Made by a program: the position numbers and the translations under genes. Source: Gonapodya prolifera JEL478 (lineage: Eukaryota > Monoblepharomycota > Monoblepharidomycetes > Monoblepharidales > Gonapodyaceae). From it: a stretch of DNA of 33,769 nt. The notes beneath the pieces were generated by a model, which had not been told where the DNA came from, did not search any database, and was given only the letters and a program-made list of their open reading frames with translations. The stretch covers positions 337,460-371,228 of the forward strand of contig KQ965767.1 of assembly GCA_001574975.1 (NCBI GenBank), read 5' to 3'. Positions within the stretch are counted from its first letter, which is position 1, and the number at the start of each line of letters is the position of its first letter. This document shows, piece after piece, positions 1-10,810 of the stretch.

Positions 1-813
1 AGAAGGATGGAAGGCGGCTGAACGCAAGCGCGTACATAACGAGATAAAGTGATTCATGCGTATGGAAGAAGATTTGGGAGATGGCGTAGGGTGACTGGCA
101 GTTCGGTATTGTTTTATCAATTCGTCGACTTTGATAGAGAGGCACAAGTCCCCTCACCAGCTCCGACCCTTCTCCCAGCTTTAACGGTTCAAATTCGCTT
201 TTACCGGTAGCCCAACAAGCGAGCCCTGTCAGAGTACCAGGTAGAGTTGAAACCAAGAGGGACACATGCATGAAAAAGATGAGATGGGCCTTGAGAAGGA
301 TCAGCGGTGGCATCGAACTGTTGAGTAATCTCCACAAGATATGAAAAGGAGGTATTTGAACTCACATGCGCCCGCTTGTCCCGTGGGATGGCAGAAACCT
401 TTTTCAACATATCGAAGCAAGTTGCTCCCACACCGAACGAGAACATTGCAGGCAATTGGGCCTAATCACCGAGATCGATGCACCACCGGATCATTGCCGA
501 TAGATTTCCACGGGATAATGAGGAAATGATGTGTCAATCGGAATCTTATGGTTTGGAACCGGCATCAAGACAACAAGAATGGCAGCGACTCACATCCATC
601 GGGCTTTTCGAAACACCAGGAGGAGCCGGCGGAGGCTGGAACTCCGGACCGAAGACGGGGCGGGGCGACGCCATCGAGGGGAGGTTGAGTGAAGTTGTTA
701 GTGCACTTTGGTGTTTGACACATTTTCAAATCTCCATTAACAGCGAATGCCAACAAAAGTATGTGATTTTGCATATTTTGCATCCAAATGATAATATTGT
801 GAGATAAATGAAC
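1..813. other. Left-edge region, no resolved gene
   Basis: No complete gene can be built here. On the minus strand there are hints of one running off the left edge. An open hydrophobic stretch (about 94 to 1) follows a good CAG acceptor. A second hydrophobic stretch (about 317-205, also after a CAG) contains runs such as LIFFMHVSLLVS. A third open segment (about 455-370) is followed by a GTGAGT donor. The phases of these three pieces do not join into one frame, so I do not propose a gene. Positions 540-813 are the 3' flank of the zinc-finger gene that ends at 814. Confidence 0.2.
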
Positions 814-2542
814 TTATACTTCTTCCTCGAGCTCTTCCTCGATCTCCCTCTCTTCTCCCGAAAGTGGCTCCAAGGTGCGGGTACGCTGCCGAGGCGACGT
901 GCTGAGTAAAGAGTCCTTGGTACGTCGATCCCGAAGCTCTCGTGGTTGTTTCGATGGTTCAGGACTCCCGCCGTCTCCGCAAGAAGTTGATGAACTGTGT
1001 GCGGCCTCTTTGACAGTTTCAACATCCTTCAAAGAGTCGACGTCTTCACGGATTGCATCAGATGGTACGGTTGGGGTCGACGATTGTTTCTCCTTGCTCT
1101 TGAGGAGTATATCTTCCCCTCTGGCCATGACCTTCTCCGCCGTTGCGCGAATAGCTGAAAGTGACATGCTCGACTTTGACGGTGAACTGATGGCGGTAGT
1201 CGTTGGAGCGGACGAAGATACTACTGGTGGAGCTGCAGCGGTGTGCGCTTGCGTGCTGTGGTTAGCCATGCTCTGCAGGATAGATGCTGCTGCAGGTGGG
1301 GCATGTGCTGGTGATCCCTCGAGAATATGTCCACCTTGCTGGGTTGAGGAAAAACGACCAGGACTCCCGACTTCACTACTTCTATATCTCCTGTTAACGC
1401 TGCTTGCCGGTTGGACTTCACGTGAGCGCGGCGCCCCGTCCTTCGCCTGTTGTTCAATTCCAGCTGCATATGCCGTTACGGAAGCCAGTGTTTCTAATGA
1501 GCGCTCTGATGAGCTACGACCAGACGCCGTCTCCCTCCGTGAAGATGTGGAGGGGTCGTAGTTCGCAGTTGGTTGGTAATCCTGGGAGGGTACTGGTGGC
1601 GGATAGTACGGCGGCGGCATATAGGGAGGTTGACTGAAAGGAGGTCCTCCAGGGTGAGGTGGCATGGGGTAAGGAGGCATGCCGTTGTAGCCGGGATAGT
1701 TGTATGGATAGTGCGGGGGATAATACGGCTGGTTCGGATACTGCGGATAGTACGACGCGGATGGGTAACTATATGGATAGGGTGGTTGGGGAGCATATGG
1801 TAGCGGCGGGTTCATGTAGTTCATGGGGGCGCCAGTTGGGTAATCTGGGGGCCAGTACCCGTAGCCATTTTGATTCGGTGACGGTGGTGCTCTGGGTACG
1901 TCGGATGGTCGCCGTGACGAGCTGGACTGCGAGCCGTCATGTGGAGTTTCGTCCGAGGCTTCCGAGGGGGGTTGGACGGGGTTTCCGTCAGCATCGAGGT
2001 TCGGGCATTTCCCCGTTTCGATGTGCAGACGGAGGCGGTCTTGCCTGATTATGAGGGGACAGGGATGGGTGGTGGTTCATCGATGGGAAGCAGCATGACA
2101 AGAGCGAGGAGTTGCTTAAAGCAACTGAAAAGTACCTCGCAAAATCCTTGCCGCAATGCTCGCACACGAACGGTCTGTGTCCCAGCGCATGCATCCTCCA
2201 GTGCCTCGTCAGGTCACCCGACCGATAGAACTTGAGACCGCACACATCGCAGACAATCTTGGATCGCGTTGGATCGTGTATGGCCATGTGCGTTTTGAGG
2301 TTGAAACGGCTGAGCGATTCGATGTCAAGGTAACAGCCAGTCTTTCTCCTTCTGCCATCAAAGGGACCACAAGTGCATCCTCACCGAGAGAACGATTGTC
2401 CGCAAACATCACAAGAAAATGGCTTTTCCTTGTCCGCCTTGCGCAAGTTCGGATTGCCAACCGCGGTGGCTGTGGATCCTCTTTCTTCCTGGTCCGAGGG
2501 ACCTGCGACCGTCCGGTCGGTGACGGCATCAGGAGCGGCCAT
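814..2542 (-). CDS. C2H2 zinc-finger protein, three fingers, Pro/Tyr-rich tail
   Basis: Three exons (2542-2385, 2309-2136, 2044-814) join in phase to give 520 residues. Both introns are GT-AG, and the first falls inside finger 1. Finger 1 (C44, C47, H60, H64) and finger 2 (C73, C76, H89, H93) are standard C-x2-C-x12-H-x3-H units joined by a short linker. The third (C102, C105, H118, C124) is a C2HC variant. From about residue 185 the chain is low-complexity and very rich in Pro and Tyr, then Ser-rich, and it ends in an acidic tail (EEELEEEV). This fits a nuclear DNA-binding regulator with a disordered, prion-like tail. The start was chosen because it gives all three fingers and the frame closes upstream. 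Target genes cannot be inferred. Confidence 0.88.
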
Positions 2543-3155
2543 CGAGTCGATAGAGAGATTTTTTGACGTTCAGAGTGGACGTTTCGACCGCCTCTGGCTG
2601 GGTTTCGGTGTTGGACAAACGACGTGGCCAGTACTCGGGGGCAAGCTGCGGCTGCTGCTGCCGTTTGGCGGAGGCGATACAGAACAGAACGAGACACACT
2701 TACACCTTTGTTATACGCGAGAACAGTTCCGTGTGCGGTCTACGCAAGCGAAAATTTATGGGAGGATTCGAGGGACAGCAATTCAAACGAGGAATGGCAC
2801 CGGGAGAACTGCGGAAAAATCTGATTTCCAAGAATGCAGAATGGACACGCGCTCCTCGCGAAAAGAGAGAAATCCTTTCTGGATTATGTATTTGGCTCAC
2901 CAAGGTCTCCACAGAAGATATCGAACTAGATCATGATTGACCACCGAGGTACCCGTTCAAAGACATATCAAACAAGAAGGAAAGGTCTGCAGTGTCACTA
3001 TCGTTTGCTTGAAAAATGTCACTGATGTGCATCTCGTCCCTCGCTTCGGACTCACTTTGGCCAAGACCTTCCCTGGCACAAGGACGTACGATTCACTCCA
3101 CATGCAGTTCGTGCTACAACGGTTCACGCGAGGCAAGTAAGGCAATTTCTTGCGG

Positions 3156-3163
3156 TATAAAAG
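3156..3163 (+). promoter_or_regulatory. TATA box (TATAAAAG)
   Basis: A perfect TATAAAAG lies in an AT-rich dip. Transcription would start near 3185-3195, but no long open frame follows on the plus strand. It may drive a non-coding RNA or the leader of a gene I did not resolve, or it may be fortuitous. Confidence 0.3.
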
Positions 3164-3543
3164 TTAGCTTTCTTTTGGTATACGTTTAAGTAAATGTATA
3201 GAACTGATGACACTGGCGTGGAGTCCGTCCGGAAGACGACTTCCCGACCGTATTGAAGTGTCCTTCTGTGCTATGCGTAGGTAGTGGTACTATCCTCACT
3301 CCCCAATCGATGTCTTCTTAAATTCATGGGTGCTTTTGGACACGGTCTCATGCTGGACTTCGATGCGACCGCATGCATCCGCGGAGTTGTCAGAGTCAAC
3401 GCAAGTTCAAGTAAATTCCGGAAGAGCAAGAGAGACAGATCCGTCTATTCGCAACACCTTTCAATCATACTCACAGAAGATCCAGATGGCTGATAACTTC
3501 ATCAACCTTGCCGCCAAGCTCTACTTGTTCACTGCCCCCATGG

Positions 3544-3917
3544 TCACCTTGCATCGTCGGCACACTCAGCGATCATGACATAATGGTAGTCAAACTCCTC
3601 GGAGAGCTCGTCTGGCACTCTCACGCCGACACGGACGACTTTTTTCCCGTTACAAGGGCCACATCGTGATTCGGATGAGGGAAAAGGTGGCAAGAGATGA
3701 AACAAGGTAGTAGAGCGTGGATATCGGAGAGGGCGAGGTGTTTGTGGTACCAGAGGGAGTCGAGCATCGACCGGTGGCGAAGGAAGAGGCTCATGTCATT
3801 AATCGAGCCAAAGGGAACGCCAAATACGGGGGATGTGGACAGAGCCGCAGTTATAATGCTCGCCTGATATGATATCTCGAAAATTAAATGAAATATCCGT
3901 GCAACATTTGCACTCAT
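3544..3917 (-). pseudogene. Possible degenerate minus-strand gene
   Basis: A minus-strand frame is open from an ATG at 3917 to 3621. Just before it closes, a second frame offset by one base becomes protein-like and stays open to a stop at 3546-3544. The switch coincides with a run of six A on the minus strand (3645-3640). The second frame reads plausible protein (for example DELSEEFDYHY and MIAECADDA) and could run on through a GTGACC donor. A single-base slip in the homopolymer would explain this, as decay or as sequencing error. I recognise no family and cannot exclude chance open frames. Confidence 0.25.
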
Positions 3918-4338
3918 ATGTTGTGTTTTAGCTTTGCGTTCGTGAACTGGTTCAACACAGAAGTCGAGCCGTATATTGTCATACGTGATTCGTCATGCTC
4001 ATAAGCATTTGGGCAGGTGGTCATTCATTGGTGAGGACTTGTGGTATGCACTCATCTCTGACAAGCAAATTTTCTTGCATTCTTGTTCCATTTGTGAGTG
4101 GTGACCATTCGGCTGTCGGCGACCCGGAACGTAGATGAACAGGGAGAAGAGACGTTAGCCGAAGATGTTGGTCATTGCATTTGTATGACGTGATGGGGGA
4201 GTTACTGATCTGGAGATGTTGCTGAATGAACCCCACCCTCAAAACACGTAAGGGCAAAATTTTAATAAACCCTTCCCGACAAGCCCCATCCACGATCCAC
4301 CTTACATATTTCCAATCGACGCGACTTCGCTTAGACTC

Positions 4339-7143
4339 ATGGCAAGCCAATCGCCTGAAACCTCGCCGACATGGACTCAGGAAGAAGAGCGCAAGCTCAT
4401 GCGCAAACTTCATTGGCGATTGATGCCTCTTGCGATGCTGATGTTCATGATGGCGTATCTGGAGTGAGTCCTGGAATCGCTTATCGGTCGATTCCTGTCT
4501 TGTGGTAATGTGCGACCCAACAGCCGCGGCAACATATCGAATGCGAGGTGAGCCGTTGTGGTAGGACGATTCCACCAAACAGACGACTAAAGCTTCAATC
4601 GTAAAGGACTGCAAACGGACTTGGCACGAGTGGCAATCCAGAAAGTATGTACGGTGGATGTCGTTGATGCTGTGAAGGTTGCGATCACTGATAATCCCTG
4701 AACCTCAACGCAAAACCAATCGACTCGCTCCACTTCCCAAAGTTTCGAGGTTCAACTCGGCAGAGAGTGATTTTCTGCCAGCTCGCTCTCTTCGGAGACG
4801 CTAGCTTCCTAACCCGATCGAATACACATTCTCAACCTTATTATCGTCTCCCAGTGTCCGGAGACGATTTTCAGTTCTGCGTGTCCATCCTTTCTGTCAC
4901 TTACATTCTCTTTGAGGGGAGATGTGATCGTGCTTCTCCCATTAATCGCAAAGAAACTCACTTCAAAATGCTCTGTCCGGACCCCAGGTTCCATCAAACA
5001 TGTTAGAACTGTCCCTTTATGAAATGGGAAGCTCGATTATAACCAACCTTGTGATTTTCCCAGGGTCTTGAAATACTTTACGCCAAGAGTGTGGTGTGAG
5101 TAACTCTTTGACCTTCACTCAAGTTACTGTTATGTCACGCTGATGCGCCATTGTTTTACAGTCGCCCGTATCATGGTTATGTGGTAAGTCCCGCAACGCA
5201 CGCTAAGGCGAGCGCACTTACCGCAAGGGGCATTATCTCCGGTTGTCAAGCTGCTTGCTCCAACAAGGCAGGTATCGCTGCCTGTCGTCTGTTGATTGGG
5301 CTCGCGGTGAGTCTCCAATGGTGAATTGGCGCTCCAAGAAAACTTGAGCTCAAGAACGACTTCGTAAATAGGAAGCCGGTCTCCTTCCAGGTCTTCTTTT
5401 TTGGATCGGCGTCTGGTACCGCAAGTTCGAGATTGCCACAAGAACTGCTCTGATTCACTCTATACTGGCGTTTTCGAGCGCCTTTGCTGGACTCATCGCT
5501 TCTGGAAGTGAGTTCCCTGGAGTTTTTGTTGACCTTCCGTCATCTGCTAACAAACCACGTGACAGTTGGTCGCATGAATGGCGCTGCCGGGCTACCAACC
5601 TGGCGCTGGATCTTCATCATAAGAACACTGCCTACATATCCTCCAGAAGCGTCTTCACAATGCTCTTTTGCAGCTCGAGGCCATCCCGTCCGTCGTGCTC
5701 GCTATCGCCACCATCATCTGGTTACCGGATTTCCCGTACACTGCCAAGTTCTTGGTAGGTAACATCATATTTCTTAGGATTAGGATGGGCGAGAACGTTA
5801 CTGGTGCATCCTGTAGAATGCCCGCGAACAACAAATCGCGAATGCGCGACTTCCACCATTCGCTCCCAGTCACCTTCGGAAACACTTTGATAAGGTTCGC
5901 GTGCTACTGGATCAACTTATAATCGCGTCTCGTCCCCGCTCCTTTTTCGCTTACACGTTCCATTCCAACATACGTAGGACGCATTCATCGAATCTCTCAA
6001 GGATCCCATGATCCTTCTGTACCCTGCCTCCATAGCCATCGGTGTGATCCCCCAGCTTGCTCTACAGTACTTCTTGGTGAGAATTCACTGGTTTGTACAG
6101 TGTGGTCTGGCCTGAAGTACCTCATGTCTCCACGACACACGCGAAGCCGACAATTCTTGCCGAGATGGGCTATACTGGCGCTACTGTAAGAATGCCATTT
6201 TTCACAAGCTCTGATTCTAAGCTCATCATTTTTTTTATTCACTTCGCAGAGCAATTTGATGTCCCCCCCTCCCAAGTGAGAACTCTGAAATCGCTGCTCG
6301 CATCCCATCTATTGCTGACAAAAACACCGCGCTTTAGTCTCTGGGGAGTTGCTTTTGCGGTGGTTATGGCGTACCACGGTGATGTGACCCAAGAGCGCCT
6401 GTTCCACATTTTCGGCCCCTCGGCAATTGGGTTGGTTGGATACGTGCTGCTCCCTCTTGCGGGGAAGAACGCATGGCCGATCGGTGTGAGGTACTTCTTG
6501 ACCTTTGTCGCAAACTCTGGCGGGTTGTGAGCGTGCAGTTGGTTCGGTTTTTGGCTATCGAAGTAGTAATGGGTGAACAAACGTCGCTGTTATGTAGGTA
6601 TTGCGAGCGCTCCCAGCTGGTACGCATGGAGACAAGGCACTTTAGTCGGCGCCACTAATGTCTCTTTCGTCATGGGATGGACCAACTCCGGTGAGTTACG
6701 TCGTGAATGTCTCGGGGTGTTGTGACGTCAAGCTCGATGTTGGTTTCCTGCACATTTTGACACGTGAAGTTGTCAATGTTGCCGGCGCTGTAGCACCGTA
6801 CTTGTTCCCGACACAGGACCGTCCGTACTACCAAACCGGTGGAAGTTGGGTGGGTTGGCATCGCTGGTGTTCACGTCTTTGACTCGCATCTGACTCCACG
6901 CTGAAAGTCTTTTATCCCTTAGTGCCGGATGCATCGCTGCGTCCATGGTCGGTGCTGTCGTGATTTACTTGTGAATCATGAGCAAACGTTGCGTTCATGT
7001 CACACCGCCCGTGTCCTCCAACCAGTTACGACGCGTGGCGCCGCAAGAAGGGATACTACGCCGCGATCGAGGAGGAGGCCAAGCGTGAGCTTGAGAACAT
7101 GCAGGCGATGTTTGACAAGGGAAATGTAGCGGATAAGGCGTGA
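4339..7143 (+). CDS. MFS permease, Dal5/allantoate-phthalate (ACS) family
   Basis: Twenty short exons give a 492-residue transporter, a normal length for the family. Exons: 4339-4463, 4524-4547, 4593-4648, 4855-4916, 4988-5001, 5064-5095, 5162-5183, 5228-5306, 5372-5507, 5566-5618, 5674-5754, 5817-5894, 5978-6076, 6147-6185, 6250-6275, 6338-6526, 6590-6690, 6770-6866, 6923-6970 and 7026-7143. Family hallmarks are YLDRGNISNA after TM1, FEVPSN at the end of TM2, RLLIGLAEAGLLPG in TM4, RWIFILEAIPS, and a basic/acidic cytoplasmic tail. Such permeases take up allantoate, phthalate, nicotinate or related organic anions; the substrate here is unknown. Three boundaries implied by the protein lack consensus dinucleotides: donor GG at 4917, donor AT at 5619 and acceptor TG at 6588-6589. 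No stop or frameshift is seen in the exons. Introns 2 and 3 are the least certain. The gene may be recently inactivated or may use unusual splice sites. Confidence 0.8.
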
Positions 7144-7312
7144 ACTGTGGAAGACACTACAAATCGTCATGCTTGGGGTTTTAGTAGTTATTAAGGAGAT
7201 ATTTTGGTATTTCATTGCTTCTTCTTGCACGAATGAGAATGATAATCTGCGTTCGCGGTGAAAGGAATCGGCATCGGAACATTTCAACCAAATCAACTTC
7301 AAAATTTCAAAA

Positions 7313-8451
7313 ATATCGGACGCATCGCAGCAAAGCAAACCAACAACAGCCGAATTATCCGTCGAAGATGATTCACTGTCCTTCGCTGTTGCCGCGGAAC
7401 ATTATGACAGTACCGACGAACAAGAACGTCTCACGCTTTCGCGGTCAGCATCGGGCCAAACCGAGTACATCCACTGGAAGGAACCGAACAAGACAATGCT
7501 TGATCGTGGAGTGGGGCTCGGTCGACGGGTGGTGGAACATGGGCGCGCGGTGTGGAATTGGTTGAAGGACATCGGCGGGAGGGTCGTTGAGGAGTGGAAA
7601 GAGTGGACGTACCATTTCAGAGTCAGGCAATGTTTATGGTGAGTGGTAGACTTCTGATTGGCTTCGCTGTCCAGTAAATAACCAATCACCTTTGTCGACG
7701 TGTCTTTTCATTGATGACGCCATAACTTTCTGTCCACTGAAGGAGATGGAAGAGCGCTTTCACATCCCTAAAGTTGGAATTGCGTTTATCATCGTGGGGA
7801 TGGTCACTGTTACCCTTTACTTCAACGTGTGAGTAAATCCGAACCGTCCGAGCACCCATCGTACTTGGTTTACTTTTATGGGCACAATTATAGTGTCGCC
7901 CGCTTCTTGACAAACATCCTCGCCATCTATCCTGTGGTCGATATTCTCAGAACCCCGCTCATGGAAGGCAACGCTCTCGACAACTCAATTCAAGCACGCA
8001 AGTGCATCACGTATCTTGTCGTTCTTGGTATCTTCAACTTGATGGAGGATTCCATGTGGGAACCACGACTACTACATGCGGTACCATTCTGGTACTTTGC
8101 CAAAGTCATCGTATTGATTTGGATGGTTCATCCGGAATGCCAGGTGAGTTCGACAAGGAGACGTGTCCGGGCATTGTGTTGTGGGGATTTAGAGCGTTCA
8201 GAATACTGACACTGCAACGCATGGCTTTCAGGGAGCACTCGTGATTTACGAAGGGCTCGTCAGTGACCTCGTCATCTGGAGTTATCACGTAACAACGGCA
8301 CAACGTGATCAAGGTTCAACACACCACGGGTCGAAAACAATTCCGTCGAGTAAGGTCAGAACGCGAACGCGTCTTGCCTGAAGTGAAATTGAAAAGCGTG
8401 AAGGGTAAGGAGAAGGCCTTTGTACAAGAAGAATTGTCTTTCCATCAGTAA
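7313..8451 (+). pseudogene. Broken YOP1/REEP (TB2/DP1/HVA22)-like gene, copy 1
   Basis: This is a tandem duplicate of the gene at 8586. Exon equivalents are 7313-7638, 7743-7828, 7894-8143 and 8232-8451. Exons 2 and 3 have exactly the same lengths as in copy 2 (86 and 250 nt), and all GT-AG sites are intact. Three lesions are visible. The start codon position reads ATA. The end of exon 1 is about 13 nt shorter than in copy 2, which shifts the frame into exon 2. A further one-base shift in exon 4 cuts the C-terminal tail, whose homologous remainder (ending SFHQ) continues in another frame. The TB2/DP1 core (ARFLTNILAIYP to MVHPECQ) is well preserved, so the decay looks recent. An in-frame ATG at 7496 or a GTCAGG donor near 7628 could in principle give a shorter protein. 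Confidence 0.75.
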
Positions 8452-8585
8452 TTTTTGATATCAAGAAACTGTGGGAGACTGTACATCACTTTGCGCTTGG
8501 GGTACGGCAAAAGTTAAAACTCAGCAACCCGCAGTGGCCCTGATAGCGGCTGCAACTTCAAACTTTCATCTCAACCTTTACACAA

Positions 8586-9748
8586 ATGTCGGACACATCA
8601 CAGCAAAGCAAGCCCACTATCACAGACGCATCTTGGGAGGGAGACTCGTTGTCCTTCGCTGCAGCTGCTGAACCCCAGGACGGTACCAACATTCAACACG
8701 ACGTCACGATTTCGCGGTCGGCATCGGGCAAGACCGATACCGGGTTCATCCACTGGCAGGATTCGGACGAGACAATGCTGGATCGTGGAGTGGGGCTCGT
8801 TCGACGGATGGGGGAACGTGGACGCGCGACGAGGTTGTGGTTGAAGGAATATTTTGGCGAGAGGGTTGCTGAGGAATGCCAGGAGTGGACGTACCACTTG
8901 GATAGAGCGTTAGAGAAGCGGTCCATTTTTACGGTGAGGGGAGAACATGTGTGGTTTCTCCGTCTTCTCGGATTTCCAATGATCGGACGTCCGCGTGAAA
9001 TGTTGATGACGCCATGTAGGAGGTCGAGCAGCACATTCATGTTCCTAAAGTCATGATTTTTCTTGCTGTAACGGCGATAGTCACTGTTTCTTGTTACTGG
9101 AATATGTGAGTTTGACACCTGATGATCACCGGCAGACGTCATACACTAAACTTTAATCACGGGACATTTCAGCGGTGCCCGCTTCTTAACAAACATCCTC
9201 GCCATATATCCTGCAATTGATACTCTCAGAACCCCGCTCATGGAAGGGGACGCTCTCGACAGCTCGATTCAAGCACGAAAGTGGATCACGTATCTCGTCG
9301 TTCTTGGTGTCTTCCACTTGATCGAGGATTCCTCGTGGGAACCACGACTACTGTACGCACTTCCATTCTGGTATTTCGTTAAACTCCTCATATTGATTTG
9401 GATGATTGACCCGCAATACCAGGTGAGCTCGTGTTGAGGGGAACTGTGAATTTCTGCGAAACCGTGCATGTTGCGGTCATTTGGAACGCTCAGACACTGC
9501 TAACACTGCAACGTGTCTCTATTTAGGGAGCACTCGTGATTTTCGAAGGGCTAATCTGCAGAGACCAAGCAATTTGGAGTTATAACGCGACGACAGCAAA
9601 ACAAAAGGAAGCTCCAGCACGCCAAGATGTAAAACATCTTCATCGACCAATGTCAGAAGGCGAGAACGTTTTGTCTGAAGTGAAATTGAAAAGCGAGAAG
9701 GGCAAGGAGAAGGTCAATGTACAACAAGAAAGTTCTTTTGGTCAGTAG
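8586..9748 (+). CDS. YOP1/REEP (TB2/DP1/HVA22)-family ER membrane protein
   Basis: Four exons (8586-8933, 9020-9105, 9173-9422, 9527-9748) join in phase to give 301 residues. Residues about 146-245 match the TB2/DP1/HVA22 domain of Yop1 and REEP5: ARFLTN, then a hairpin membrane segment, WITYLVVLGVFHLIED, a second hairpin with PFWYFVKLLILIWM, and the family-typical DPQYQGALVIFEGLI. These proteins insert wedge-like hairpins in the ER and bend it into tubules. Unusual features are an extra N-terminal region of about 116 residues, rich in Ser, Asp and Trp, and an additional hydrophobic segment in exon 2 (about 124-145). The tail is Lys/Glu-rich and presumably cytosolic. It lies 134 bp downstream of a decayed tandem copy. 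Family assignment is firm; the role of the extension is unknown. Confidence 0.88.
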
Positions 9749-10126
9749 TTTCGACGTTAGAACTCTCTGAATGCTCCGTGGGAGCCATTTGAGTGGTTGG
9801 AATAGAAGTAACTTGGATCGAGGTGGTCCGTGCAATGTCTCGAGCTGACCAAAGTCTGCACCAGAAACATTCGTCTTTGCCCAATCCAGAGGGAAAACGT
9901 CGCCTGCCAGTTTTTGAAAACGCACTCTGTGTCACTCTGAGTGTGCGCTCCCTCCAACCAATCCTCGTCAGGTCAGTCGTGCGCAGCAACTTCCCGTGAG
10001 TGTCGTTCCGTGGCAGAAAGCGAAGCACTGCTCTCCCATCCACTTCTCTGACTCGATATCTACCCACCGTCGTACGCGGCCGCCCTCGTGCCCCCGTTTC
10101 CCCCCGTTCCCCCCGGTCCAGCCCCA
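9749..10126. other. Intergenic region upstream of SmD3
   Basis: 378 bp between two plus-strand genes. It holds the 3' flank of the YOP1-like gene and the SmD3 promoter and leader, the last 50 bases being very C-rich. No TATA box, RNA gene or repeat is evident. Confidence 0.5.
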
Positions 10127-10810
10127 ATGTCTGCCTCAATCGGTGTCCCCGTCAAGTTGCTGCACGAAGCCGCCGGTCACGTCATCACTCTCGAACTCAA
10201 AACCGGTGTCGTGTACCGCGGGAAGCTTATTGAGGCCGAGGACAACATGAACTGCCAGTTGGGGGACGTCACGGTCACGCAGAGGGACGGGAGGGTTGTG
10301 CAGCTGGACCAGGTTTACCTTAGAGGTAGCCAAGTAAGGTGAGCGATGCATAAGGCGTTATTAGTTGTGTGTGGTGTTATGCGACTGGGGGACACGGTTC
10401 GGGGCGAGGTCGAGAGAACACCCCCTACCGTTGCGTGGATCAGTAAAACGAGACGGAATTCAAAGAGGACACGCCTTGTTGTACATACGGATGGAAGCTA
10501 TGCACTACGCACGTGCAACCCTGAGAGGGTCATTTGGAAGCGACTTTGTTATCTGACGTACTTCGACGATTACGAATGCCCCTAACAAACATCAACCCAA
10601 CCTACCCCTACCAGATTCATCATCGTCCCCGACATGCTCAAGAACGCTCCAATGTTCAGGAAGATTGGTCCTGGCGCGTTGAAGGGCAAGGGTGTCGGTA
10701 TGGGACGTGGCCGAGCAACCGTTGCAAGAGCGCAGGCAAGAGGACGGGGTAGGGGTAGGGGTGGTCCACCCGGTGCCGGTGGCAGGGGGGGATTCCGTGG
10801 GGTTCGATAA
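10127..10810 (+). CDS. SMD3: Small nuclear ribonucleoprotein Sm D3
   Basis: Two exons (10127-10338, 10615-10810) give 135 residues. The Sm fold is complete. Sm1 runs from [15 protein letters not shown] through [17 protein letters not shown]. Sm2 covers [22 protein letters not shown], with the intron splitting the Arg codon of SQVR. The sequence type ([27 protein letters not shown]) is that of SmD3 rather than SmD1, D2 or B. The tail is an Arg-Gly repeat (GRGRGRGG), the usual target of symmetric arginine methylation. SmD3 pairs with SmB in the heptameric ring on U1, U2, U4 and U5 snRNA. ATG 10127 is preferred because an upstream in-frame GTG at 10088 would only add a proline-rich stretch. The intron is 276 nt, long for this region. 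Confidence 0.96.

Larger units (their letters stand above)
2543..4338. other. Intergenic region between zinc-finger gene and permease
   Basis: A divergent intergenic region of about 1.8 kb. It must contain the promoters of the zinc-finger gene (minus) and of the permease (plus). A TATA box is visible at 3156-3163, but no convincing gene follows it. A possible degenerate minus-strand gene lies at 3544-3917 and is listed separately. I see no tRNA, repeat array or mobile element in the remainder. Confidence 0.5.

Noticed and set aside
180-200. tRNA gene suggested by a B-box-like GGTTCAAATTC
   Set aside because: No pairing T-arm, acceptor stem or A box could be built around it.
875-1561. Long plus-strand open frame of 228 codons
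   Set aside because: It is antisense to the third exon of the zinc-finger gene, whose spliced protein has clear motifs. The plus frame has no recognisable features.
4021-4614. Minus-strand open frame of 197 codons
   Set aside because: It overlaps the first exons of the permease, which are fixed by the YLDRGNISNA motif across a splice junction.
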